Shown here: in pieces, positions 1 through 6,941 of the stretch
Layout of the letters: the number at the start of each line of letters is the position of its first letter
Position numbering within the stretch: the first letter of the stretch is position 1
Source of the DNA: Pseudomonadota bacterium
Lineage (GTDB): Bacteria; Desulfobacterota; BSN033; WVXP01; G020346125
DNA: 14,202 nucleotides
Direction of reading: 5' to 3'
Assembly (NCBI GenBank): GCA_030672465.1
Contig: DAOVGJ010000193.1
Coordinates: 1-14,202, forward strand
Translations under genes and position numbers: made by a program
Notes under the pieces: generated by a model
The model's database searches: none
What the model was told of the DNA's origin: nothing
The model's input: only the letters and a program-made list of their open reading frames with translations

Positions 1-92
1 AGGAGCTTGATTACACAGTAGGCGAACAGGGGTACTATAGCTAATATGAGACCGTTAACCAACCTCTTCAATCCCAGTTCCTTTCGACCCAT
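1..92 (-). CDS. N-terminus of a membrane-anchored protein, possibly a DUF374 lysophospholipid acyltransferase (partial)
   Basis: The reading frame runs off the left edge, so only about 30 residues are visible. They begin MGRKELGLKRLVNG and continue into one hydrophobic stretch (LILAIVPLFAYCVIKLL), which looks like an N-terminal membrane anchor. The ATG at 92-90 has no clear ribosome binding site. A TTG at 71-69 in the same frame has AAAGGA about 7 bases upstream and may be the true start. The gene lies directly after msbA. In related gene clusters that slot is often held by a DUF374 acyltransferase, followed by the Kdo transferase gene waaA and lpxK, and the start resembles DUF374 proteins. 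That identity is inference from position and a short hydrophobic match. A WaaA or LpxL-type protein cannot be excluded without the rest of the gene. Confidence 0.45.
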   Translation of the reverse strand, partial: MGRKELGLKRLVNGLILAIVPLFAYCVIKL

Positions 93-142
93 TTTATGCC
101 GCAAGGCTCAATGGACCCCCGGCATGAGGGGCTCTCCATCAT
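68..142 (-). other. possible 24-codon leader ORF between msbA and the next gene
   Basis: A short frame opens with two adjacent ATG codons (142-140 and 139-137) just after the msbA stop and ends at TGA 70-68. Its stop overlaps the candidate TTG start of the next gene in a TTGA arrangement. AGGGA lies about 5 bases before the second ATG. The 24 residues match nothing I know, and the frame may be chance. It is listed because its end coincides with the downstream start and could couple translation. Confidence 0.15.
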
Positions 143-148
143 CTTCCC

Positions 149-1918
149 TTAATAGATCTGCCTCACCTTGGGCTTCCGCAAAACGGTCTCACCGTCGTCC
201 CTGAACTGCATCTGGTAGAGTCTTTTATAGATCCGATTCATGGCCAAGAGCTCATCATGGGTTCCCTCTTCGACGATCCTCCCGTTATCGATGACCAGGA
301 TGCGATGGGCATTTCTTATGGTGGAGAGACGGTGGGCGATGAGGAAGACGGTCCGATTCGCCATCAATCTTTCCAGAGCGATCTGAACCTGAAATTCGGA
401 CTCGGAGTCCAGGGACGAGGTGGCCTCGTCCAGGATGAGGATGGGGGCGTTTTTGAGCAGCGCCCTGGCTATGGAAACCCTCTGTCGCTCCCCACCGGAG
501 AGTTTCACCCCCTGCTCCCCGATGGTGGTATCGTAGCCCAAGGGCAATTTTTCGATGAACCCATGGGCGTTAGCCGCCTTGGCGGCCTCGACGATTTCCT
601 CTTCCGATCTGGTTACGTCCCCATAGGCAATATTGTTCCTCACGGTATCGTTGAACAGGATGGTCTGCTGGGTCACGATGCCGATATGCTCCCTGAGGGA
701 CTTTATGGTCAATGTCCTGATATCCCTCTCATCGATGGTGATGTGGCCCTCATCTATGTCGTAGAATCGGGGGATCAGATTCACCAGGGTTGTCTTCCCC
801 GCTCCACTCACTCCAACCAGCGCCAATACCTCACCCACCTTCACGTCTAGATTGATATCCTTCAAGACCATCTTGTCCTCGTACTTGAAGGAGGCATGTT
901 CGAATTTGATACCGTCGGAAATGCCGTTTAGCGATACTGCCTCATCGGCATCCCTGATATCGGGGGTTGTGTCCATCAGTTCGAAGACCCTCGAGCCCGC
1001 CGCCAACCCACCTTGAACGATGTCGTTGACCGTGCTGAGGGATTTGATGGGCTTATATAGTAAGAGGAGGGCGGCCAAGAAGGAGCCGAAGGTTCCCGGC
1101 GTGGAATTTCCCTGAATCACGCCATACCCCCCAACCAACACGATGCCGGCGATGCCCAGTCCCCCCAATGCCTCGACGACGGGGGAGGAGAGGGCCCTGA
1201 TTTTCTGCCTCTTCATGAGGACCTTGAAGAATCGGTCGTTTTCGGCGGAAAACCGACGGTATTCGTAATCCTCCATGGTAAAGGCCTTGACGATGCGATT
1301 CCCCGAGATGGTCTCTTGGAGCAAGGAGGTAATGAACCCCATTCGAATCTGGCCCTTGATGCTGAACTTACGGAGTTTCTTGCCGAATTTAACGATGGGA
1401 ATAGCGGCGAGGGGGAGGATGATGAAGGCGATACACGCCAACTTCCAATCCCGGTAGAAAACCACCACCGTTAGGGCGATGATGGTAAAGGAATCCCTCA
1501 GGACGGTGGTTATGGCACTGGATACAGCGCCTTGGATGAGGGTGACGTCATTGGTGAGCCTCGAGATGAGGATGCCCGTTGGCGTTTTGGTAAAGAAAGA
1601 GAGGGAGAGGTATTGGAGGTGATGGTAGAGTTTTTCCCTCAAATCGGCCACGATACGCTGACCGACAAAGCTCATGAGGTAGGCTTGGCCATAGTAGAAG
1701 ATTCCCTTGAGGAGATAAAGGCCAACGATAACCATTGGTATGAGGAACAACATCCTCATATCTTTGTCGACGAAAATTTTGTCCATTGCGGGCTGGACGA
1801 GCCAGGCGGCTCCAGCGGTGCTGATGGCGACGAAGACCATGCATATCATGGACAAGACAAGCTTCGCCCGGTAGGGTTTAACGAATTGCAATAGCCGTTT
1901 GTACAATTCCACGGTCAT
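149..1918 (-). CDS. msbA: MsbA-type lipid A-core flippase (ABC exporter half-transporter)
   Basis: This 589-residue fusion of a membrane domain and an ATPase domain matches the length of MsbA. Hydrophobic helices fill roughly residues 15-305, with type-I exporter features such as the ISRLTNDV segment near 118. The nucleotide-binding domain follows, with Walker A GVSGAGKTT at 369-377, the Q-loop glutamine near 418, signature LSGGE at 473-477, Walker B ILILDE at 493-498 and the H-loop histidine at 529, so the ATPase appears intact. As a homodimer in the inner membrane it would flip lipid A-core to the periplasmic face at the cost of ATP. Other type-I exporters share these motifs, so the name rests on its position 20 bases after lpxB at the end of a lipid A operon. 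The ATG start has no strong ribosome binding site, suggesting coupling to lpxB. Confidence 0.9.
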   Translation of the reverse strand: MTVELYKRLLQFVKPYRAKLVLSMICMVFVAISTAGAAWLVQPAMDKIFVDKDMRMLFLIPMVIVGLYLLKGIFYYGQAYLMSFVGQRIVADLREKLYHHLQYLSLSFFTKTPTGILISRLTNDVTLIQGAVSSAITTVLRDSFTIIALTVVVFYRDWKLACIAFIILPLAAIPIVKFGKKLRKFSIKGQIRMGFITSLLQETISGNRIVKAFTMEDYEYRRFSAENDRFFKVLMKRQKIRALSSPVVEALGGLGIAGIVLVGGYGVIQGNSTPGTFGSFLAALLLLYKPIKSLSTVNDIVQGGLAAGSRVFELMDTTPDIRDADEAVSLNGISDGIKFEHASFKYEDKMVLKDINLDVKVGEVLALVGVSGAGKTTLVNLIPRFYDIDEGHITIDERDIRTLTIKSLREHIGIVTQQTILFNDTVRNNIAYGDVTRSEEEIVEAAKAANAHGFIEKLPLGYDTTIGEQGVKLSGGERQRVSIARALLKNAPILILDEATSSLDSESEFQVQIALERLMANRTVFLIAHRLSTIRNAHRILVIDNGRIVEEGTHDELLAMNRIYKRLYQMQFRDDGETVLRKPKVRQIY

Positions 1919-1938
1919 CCCGAGACAAGAAAGAAGGG

Positions 1939-3093
1939 CTATGTCCCTTGGTGGATGAAGCGATACAGGATTTGCGCCGCCCTTTGTGATGCCCCCGGGT
2001 TCCCCAATTTCTGCTTGACCTTTTCCAGTTCGCCTTTAATTGTGAATAGCAGACGGGGGTTCTTCAGCATCTTTGAGGTCTCATTGAAGATATTGACGGG
2101 GGAGGCCTCCCCTTGGATGAGCTCGGGCACGATCCTCTTTTCGGCGATGAGATTGACCAAACCGATGTTCTTGACCTTCACCAAAAGCCGTCCCACCAGA
2201 TAGGAAAGGAATGAGACCTTGTAGACGATGATCATGGGGGTGTTCATAATAGCCGCCTCCAGTGTCGCCGTGCCGGAGGCGGTGATGATAAGGTCGCAGA
2301 TGTTAAGCACGTCGTAGATATAGTGCTCAACTACCCTGATGTCCACATTGAAGCGCCCAATATATTCTTCAATCTCAAAACGGTTGATGGCCGGCGCTAA
2401 GGGGATGATGAATTGGAGGTTCGGAAAATCCCGCGAAAGAAGATGGGCGCTCTTCAGGAGGACGGGAAGGAGTTTTTGCACTTCTTCCCGCCTGCTTCCG
2501 GGCAACAGCCCAATGGTCCTCTTATCTTTATCCAAGCGGAATATCTCGAGGGCTTCCTCCTTGGAGAGGTGGGGTTTAACGATGTCGATCAAAGGATGGC
2601 CGACAAATTCGCAATCGACGCCCCTTTGCCGATAGAAGGAAACCTCAAAGGGGAGGATTACTACCAGCTTGGGGATTAATTTCGCGATCTTCTTAACCCT
2701 CCCCGCCCTCCATGCCCACACCTGGGGGCTGATGTAGTAAAAGACGGGGATGCCCCTCTTATTGGCCTCCTTGGCCAACCTGAGGTTGAAGTCGGGAAAG
2801 TCGATGAGGATTGCCAGGGCGGGTGTATCCCAATGGAGGGACCTCTTAAGCAACCGGAAAGCCCTAAAGATAGACCTCAGCTTGGAGAAGACCTCAACGA
2901 TGCCGACCACGGCCACCTCCGAGCTATCGAAAATCACCTCGGTCCCGGTGCTTCTCAGATGTTCTCCTCCCAAACCGTAGAAGCGCAGCTTCGGATCGAG
3001 GGAGAGGGCCGCTTTCACCAAGTGGGCCCCGTGTAAGTCCCCGGAGGTTTCGCCCGCTACGATTAAGATCTTCTTTTCTCCTGTATGCTTCAT
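1939..3093 (-). CDS. lpxB: lipid-A-disaccharide synthase LpxB
   Basis: LpxB joins UDP-2,3-diacylglucosamine and 2,3-diacylglucosamine 1-phosphate into the lipid A disaccharide with release of UDP, at the inner membrane's cytoplasmic face. The 384-residue protein is standard length. It shows the N-terminal AGETSGDLHG at 13-22, the IDFPDFN segment with Asp98, the ISPQVWAWR motif at 121-129, LLPGSR ending at Arg201, the SGTATLEAA stretch around 273-281 and IVPELIQ at 321-327. Asp98 and Arg201 fall at the same numbers as the residues implicated in catalysis in the E. coli enzyme. The start codon overlaps the stop of the upstream oxidoreductase gene by 4 bases (ATGA), so the two are probably translationally coupled. 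The fold is GT-B, family GT19. No defects are seen. Confidence 0.96.
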   Translation of the reverse strand: MKHTGEKKILIVAGETSGDLHGAHLVKAALSLDPKLRFYGLGGEHLRSTGTEVIFDSSEVAVVGIVEVFSKLRSIFRAFRLLKRSLHWDTPALAILIDFPDFNLRLAKEANKRGIPVFYYISPQVWAWRAGRVKKIAKLIPKLVVILPFEVSFYRQRGVDCEFVGHPLIDIVKPHLSKEEALEIFRLDKDKRTIGLLPGSRREEVQKLLPVLLKSAHLLSRDFPNLQFIIPLAPAINRFEIEEYIGRFNVDIRVVEHYIYDVLNICDLIITASGTATLEAAIMNTPMIIVYKVSFLSYLVGRLLVKVKNIGLVNLIAEKRIVPELIQGEASPVNIFNETSKMLKNPRLLFTIKGELEKVKQKLGNPGASQRAAQILYRFIHQGT

Positions 3094-4067
3094 CCCATAA
3101 GGCTACCCGATTTTTTCCTTTTTTCGATTTTCCTTTGGATCTGATCGGTAATCCTCAAGGCAACCTCGAGGGCTTTTTTACCATCCAATCCCGATACCAA
3201 GGGTCGCTTTCTATCTCTGACCCTCTCGACGAAGGACTTTATTTCCAGCTCCAAGGGGTCGTTTTTGGCGATTTCGATGTCCCCGGCGAAGACGCCGGGG
3301 AAAAGGGGCTTACGCCCCTCGCCATCCCTGCTGAGGACGGTAATTCTTTGGGCGACGTAGTCGATGGAGAAATAAGCAGTTGACTGGAATATCCGGATCT
3401 TTCGCATCTTCTCCCTGGAGACACGGCTGGCCGTGACATTTGCGATACACCCGTTTTCGAACTCGATTCGAGCGTTGGCGATATCCAAATGGGGAGATAC
3501 GATGGGGACGCCTACGGCTTGAATGGACTGAATGGGGGAATCCACCATGCTGAGAATGACCTGAATATCGTGGATCATCAGGTCGAGGACCACATCGACA
3601 CCTGCCGCCCTTTCCAGAAAAGGGCTCAGCCGGTGGGATTCGATGAACATGGGATCGACGAGGGCTCCCTCCAAGGCCATGATGACGGCATTGAACCTCT
3701 CCTGGTGACCCACCTGGAAAACACATTGCCTCTTTTCCGCTATCTCGACCAACTCATCCGCCTGCCGGAGGGTAGTAGTGATGGGTTTTTCCAACAGGAC
3801 ATCGATCCCCCTGTGGAAGAACTCCTTGGTTACCTGGTAGTGAATGGGAGTGGGAACGGCGATGCTGACGGCATCCACCTTATCGTACAGATCCTCATAA
3901 TTGTAGTAGGGGCTGGTATTAAAACGGACCGCGATTTGCCGTGAACGGGAGGGATCGATATCGGCTATCCCCACCAATTCCACTTCGGGCAGTCGATGGT
4001 ACTTCTCCGCGTGAAATTGCCCGAAATATCCCACCCCTATGACGCCAACCCTCACTTTCCTCATCAC
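3090..4067 (-). CDS. Gfo/Idh/MocA family oxidoreductase, possible GnnA-like UDP-GlcNAc 3-dehydrogenase
   Basis: This 325-residue protein has an N-terminal Rossmann fold with GVGYFG at 11-16, the family EKP motif at 93-95, HQERFN at 121-126 and the HD pair at 166-167 where the family's catalytic histidine usually lies. These features support an NAD(P)-dependent sugar dehydrogenase. Its slot between lpxA and lpxB matches GnnA of Acidithiobacillus ferrooxidans, which oxidises the 3-OH of UDP-GlcNAc so that the aminotransferase GnnB can add an amine, giving lipid A with 3-linked amide chains. No aminotransferase is present here, so that function is an inference. The GTG at 4067 (overlapping the lpxA stop, with AGGGGG about 8 bases upstream) and the ATG at 4064 are both possible starts. 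The 3' end overlaps lpxB by 4 bases. Confidence 0.85.
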   Translation of the reverse strand: MMRKVRVGVIGVGYFGQFHAEKYHRLPEVELVGIADIDPSRSRQIAVRFNTSPYYNYEDLYDKVDAVSIAVPTPIHYQVTKEFFHRGIDVLLEKPITTTLRQADELVEIAEKRQCVFQVGHQERFNAVIMALEGALVDPMFIESHRLSPFLERAAGVDVVLDLMIHDIQVILSMVDSPIQSIQAVGVPIVSPHLDIANARIEFENGCIANVTASRVSREKMRKIRIFQSTAYFSIDYVAQRITVLSRDGEGRKPLFPGVFAGDIEIAKNDPLELEIKSFVERVRDRKRPLVSGLDGKKALEVALRITDQIQRKIEKRKKSGSLMG

Positions 4068-4837
4068 CTGCAGATCCCCCTCTTTGAGCCTTGAATGAAT
4101 TGGGCGAAGTGAAGCACTTCGGGAATGGTGCTTATTTCATCTTGCTGAATAGTCTTGATGGCCTTCTCGATCATCAATCCGGACCTGAATATGATTTTGT
4201 AAGCTTTCTTGAGCCCCTTGATTGTCTTGTCCGAAAAACCGTGTCTTTTCAGGCCGACCATGTTCAACCCATACGGTTTACACCGGCCGCCAGCGACGAG
4301 GATATAGGGAGGAATATCCTGAGGGACACCAGTCAGTCCGCTGATAAAGGAATATGCGCCGATTCGAACGAATTGGTGTACGGCCGACAGCCCGCCGATG
4401 ATAGCGCCGTCCTCGATCTCGATATGTCCCGCCAGGGTAGATGCGTTGGACATAATCACCTGATTACCGAGGAGGCAATCGTGGGCCACATGGGCATAGG
4501 CCATCAGGAAGTTTTCGTTCCCCAAGACGGTTTTCCCCCCTCCATGGGTTGTTGCCCTGTTGATAGTGACGAATTCCCTGATGACGTTGTTGTCCCCGAT
4601 GATGACATGGGACTCCTCGCCCTTGAACTTAAGGGCTTGGGGAACTTCTCCGATAGAGGAGAACTGAAATATCTTACAATTTTTTCCTATCGTCGTCCAT
4701 CCGGTAATGACTACATGGGGGCCAATCCAGGTGTCCTGCCCGATGGTCACGTTTTCGCCGATGACTGAAAAGGGGCCAATTTCAACGCCTTCGGCAATCC
4801 TTGCATTGGGGTGAACAACAGCCTTTTCGTGTATCAT
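4064..4837 (-). CDS. lpxA: acyl-ACP--UDP-N-acetylglucosamine O-acyltransferase LpxA
   Basis: LpxA starts lipid A synthesis by moving a 3-hydroxyacyl chain from acyl carrier protein to the 3-position of UDP-GlcNAc in the cytoplasm. The 257-residue protein has a left-handed beta-helix of hexapeptide repeats through about residue 190 and a helical C-terminus. It aligns to E. coli LpxA from memory with a constant offset of 6. His119 in AHVAHDC corresponds to catalytic His125. Gly167 corresponds to Gly173, the chain-length ruler residue, and glycine there permits longer chains. Val194 and His199 replace E. coli Glu200 and Arg205 near the nucleotide site. The ATG has GGGGG 5 bases upstream and lies 21 bases after fabZ. 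Its stop overlaps the next gene's start region. Confidence 0.96.
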   Translation of the reverse strand: MIHEKAVVHPNARIAEGVEIGPFSVIGENVTIGQDTWIGPHVVITGWTTIGKNCKIFQFSSIGEVPQALKFKGEESHVIIGDNNVIREFVTINRATTHGGGKTVLGNENFLMAYAHVAHDCLLGNQVIMSNASTLAGHIEIEDGAIIGGLSAVHQFVRIGAYSFISGLTGVPQDIPPYILVAGGRCKPYGLNMVGLKRHGFSDKTIKGLKKAYKIIFRSGLMIEKAIKTIQQDEISTIPEVLHFAQFIQGSKRGICR

Positions 4838-4858
4838 GGATACCCCCTTCCATCCCCC

Positions 4859-5296
4859 CTATCCCTTATCGCCTAACATGGCCAGTAATTCCGCCTCGGC
4901 AGCCAATTGGCCCTCCACATAGGCCTTCCCGGTAAAACCCCATACGGATTTCCGATGTTTTGAAACAACCATTTCGATCCTAATCTGATCCCCCGGGGTG
5001 ACTGGCCTCCGGAATCGAACCTTGTCGATGGCCATGAAGTAGACCGCCCTCTTCCTCGACTCTTCGGGCATTGATTTGAAAGCGAGGATGCCAGCAGTCT
5101 GGGCCATGGCCTCGACTATCAATACCCCCGGCATGATGGGTTGGCCTGGAAAGTGCCCTTGGAAAAAGGGCTCATTAATGGTGACATTCTTTATGCCGAC
5201 GATTCGTTTTCCCATTTCCAGCTCAACGATACGATCGACGAGGAGAAATGGGTATCCATGGGGCAGTATCTCCATAATTTCATTGATCTGGATCAT
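4859..5296 (-). CDS. fabZ: 3-hydroxyacyl-[acyl-carrier-protein] dehydratase FabZ
   Basis: FabZ removes water from 3-hydroxyacyl-ACP in the type II fatty-acid elongation cycle. It therefore competes with LpxA and LpxD for the same 3-hydroxyacyl-ACP pool, which is a likely reason for its place in lipid A operons. The 145-residue hotdog-fold protein shows the N-terminal HGYPFLLVDR at 13-22 and the active-site stretch with His48 (GHFPG) and Glu62 (VEAMAQTAG). Length is normal. The start is well fixed by GGAGGA 5 bases before the ATG. That start lies inside the end of lpxD, giving a 17-base overlap that suggests coupled translation. FabA is the alternative within the family, but size, motifs and neighbours favour FabZ. 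Confidence 0.96.
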   Translation of the reverse strand: MIQINEIMEILPHGYPFLLVDRIVELEMGKRIVGIKNVTINEPFFQGHFPGQPIMPGVLIVEAMAQTAGILAFKSMPEESRKRAVYFMAIDKVRFRRPVTPGDQIRIEMVVSKHRKSVWGFTGKAYVEGQLAAEAELLAMLGDKG

Positions 5297-6362
5297 GGAT
5301 GTCCTCCGAGGATTGAGGGGAAGTCTTCCGTTTTAGATCTTGTCCTGCCTCCAGGTCCCTTAGCTTGGCCTCCAATTGGCCGATCTTTCTCCACATTTCC
5401 GGCAATTTGGGAAAGGTCAGGACCGCTCTCACCTGTTCTTTGTGGGGCAGGGGAGGGGTTCCGGTGACTACCTGATTGGGAGGGATATCCTTGGCCACAC
5501 CCGACTGAGGCCCCACTATGACGTTATCCCCGATCTCGATGTGATCAATCACCCCAACCTGACCGGCCAGTATGACGTTGGACCCGATCTTGCTGCTCCC
5601 CGCGATTCCCACCTGGGCCACGATGATGCTATCCTCGCCGATGATGACGCTGTGGGCCACCTGGACTAAGTTGTCGATTTTGACCCCCCTTTTTATGACG
5701 GTCTTCCCCATGGCGGCCCGGTCGATGGTGGTATTGGCCCCTATTTCAACATCGTCTCCGATTTCCACGATGCCTATCTGCGGTATTTTCACACTTCGCC
5801 TCCCGTCCCTGGCAAAGCCGAATCCATCGCTCCCGATGACAACCCCGCTGTGGAGGATCACCCTTTTGCCGATTCTACTTCCCTCGTATATGGAGACATT
5901 GGGGTAGATGAGGCTATCGTCTCCGATGACCGCGTTATCGCCGACGAAAACCCCGGGAAAGAGGATAACCCGGTTGCCGATCTCGGCGTGATCGCCGACA
6001 TATGCGAAGGGGTAGACGCTTCCCCTTTCCCCCAGCTTGGCCGTTGGGCTGACCCAGGCCCCTTGGTCAACGCCCCTTGGTTCGTAGGGGCGATGGGCAT
6101 AAATCCCTAGGATCTTGGCAAAGGCCAGGTAGGGATTTGCCACCCTCAGGAGGGGTTTTTCCGCCTCGCTGACCTTCGGGGAGACGATGACAGCCGAGGC
6201 CTCGGTCTGAGTCAACTTGGGCAAGTACCGCGGGTGGGCGATAAAGGTGATCTCACCCTTTCGAGCTTCTTCGATAGGGGCTATGCCGACGATCTTTATT
6301 CCTCCATCGCCGATAACCTCCCCACCGACCAACTGGGCCAGTTCGCTCAGTATTTTTTCCAT
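5280..6362 (-). CDS. lpxD: UDP-3-O-(3-hydroxyacyl)glucosamine N-acyltransferase LpxD
   Basis: LpxD adds the second 3-hydroxyacyl chain, to the 2-amino group, after LpxA and the deacetylase LpxC have acted. The 360-residue protein has the three expected parts: an N-terminal uridine-binding domain (about 1-100, including ITFIAHPRY near 38-46), a left-handed beta-helix of hexapeptide repeats (about 105-310), and a C-terminal helix (about 325-345) that resembles the ACP-contacting region. His237 in VQVAHSVIIG matches the catalytic histidine (His239 in E. coli). The ATG has AAGGGGA about 7 bases upstream. It follows skp by 14 bases and overlaps fabZ by 17. The tail after about residue 340 is polar and looks poorly conserved. 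No defects are seen. Confidence 0.96.
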   Translation of the reverse strand: MEKILSELAQLVGGEVIGDGGIKIVGIAPIEEARKGEITFIAHPRYLPKLTQTEASAVIVSPKVSEAEKPLLRVANPYLAFAKILGIYAHRPYEPRGVDQGAWVSPTAKLGERGSVYPFAYVGDHAEIGNRVILFPGVFVGDNAVIGDDSLIYPNVSIYEGSRIGKRVILHSGVVIGSDGFGFARDGRRSVKIPQIGIVEIGDDVEIGANTTIDRAAMGKTVIKRGVKIDNLVQVAHSVIIGEDSIIVAQVGIAGSSKIGSNVILAGQVGVIDHIEIGDNVIVGPQSGVAKDIPPNQVVTGTPPLPHKEQVRAVLTFPKLPEMWRKIGQLEAKLRDLEAGQDLKRKTSPQSSEDIHDPDQ

Positions 6363-6376
6363 GGGCCGGTCCCCTT

Positions 6377-6916
6377 CTACTTCTTGCTGGTGGAGTTGAA
6401 GATTTGAATGACGCGATCCGTGAGGTCTATTGCCTTTGACACGTAAAGGACGATGGCCTCATTCTTTTCCAGGATGACGGTGAATTTCTCCTCTTCTCCC
6501 AGTTTTTTGACCGTGGCCCCCAAACCCTGCAGTGCCGCTTTGGTGATCTCCATCTCCTTCCGTTTGAGTTCACCCTGCCTATCCTCTCCCCACCGCTTAA
6601 ATTCCTTCAGCTTGTTCTGGTATTCCATTTCCTTTCCCTTCCTTGCTTCCTCGCTGAGCATCAATCCCTGCCTCTGAAGCGTTTCCTGTAAGGCCTGAAT
6701 CTTTCTTTGCCGTTGGGCAATTTCGTTTTGAAATTTCTGGTATTCGCTTTCCATCACCACCTTCGCCTCCTTGCCGGCCTCGGATTCATTCAGTGCCCTC
6801 TGTATGTCTACATACCCGATCTTTATCTCCGCTGCATGGGCCCCGGCGCCGAAGGCCGAAATGATGAAGGCCGCACAAAGAATGATTGCTTTTCCTTTTG
6901 TTACGTCATTAAACAT
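6377..6916 (-). CDS. skp: periplasmic chaperone, Skp/OmpH family
   Basis: The product is a 179-residue exported protein from the ATG at 6916-6914. Residues 1-28 form a signal peptide: a charged start, a hydrophobic core and AHA at 26-28 before a likely cut. The mature part begins with EIKIGYVDIQRALNESEAGK, typical of OmpH, and then has a long charged coiled-coil (about 45-125) forming the tentacles of the trimer. A C-terminal strand region follows (FTVILEKNEAIVLYVS). Skp holds unfolded outer-membrane proteins in the periplasm and hands them to the BAM complex. The gene lies 25 bases after bamA and 14 before lpxD, the classic order. The frame stays open upstream to 7114, but that part lies inside bamA; GGGGGG about 8 bases before 6916 and the signal peptide support the shorter start. 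Confidence 0.93.
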   Translation of the reverse strand: MFNDVTKGKAIILCAAFIISAFGAGAHAAEIKIGYVDIQRALNESEAGKEAKVVMESEYQKFQNEIAQRQRKIQALQETLQRQGLMLSEEARKGKEMEYQNKLKEFKRWGEDRQGELKRKEMEITKAALQGLGATVKKLGEEEKFTVILEKNEAIVLYVSKAIDLTDRVIQIFNSTSKK

Positions 6917-6941
6917 CTCTTCTGCCCCCCAAAGTCCGTCT

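Noticed and set aside
257..850. 197-codon plus-strand frame opposite msbA
   Set aside because: It is antisense to the conserved ATPase domain of msbA, its protein resembles no known family, and it has no supporting start context. It is a shadow of the minus-strand coding sequence.
4091..4768. 225-codon plus-strand frame opposite lpxA
   Set aside because: It covers almost exactly the lpxA gene in antisense. Repetitive hexapeptide codons readily leave the opposite strand open, and the translation looks like composition noise.
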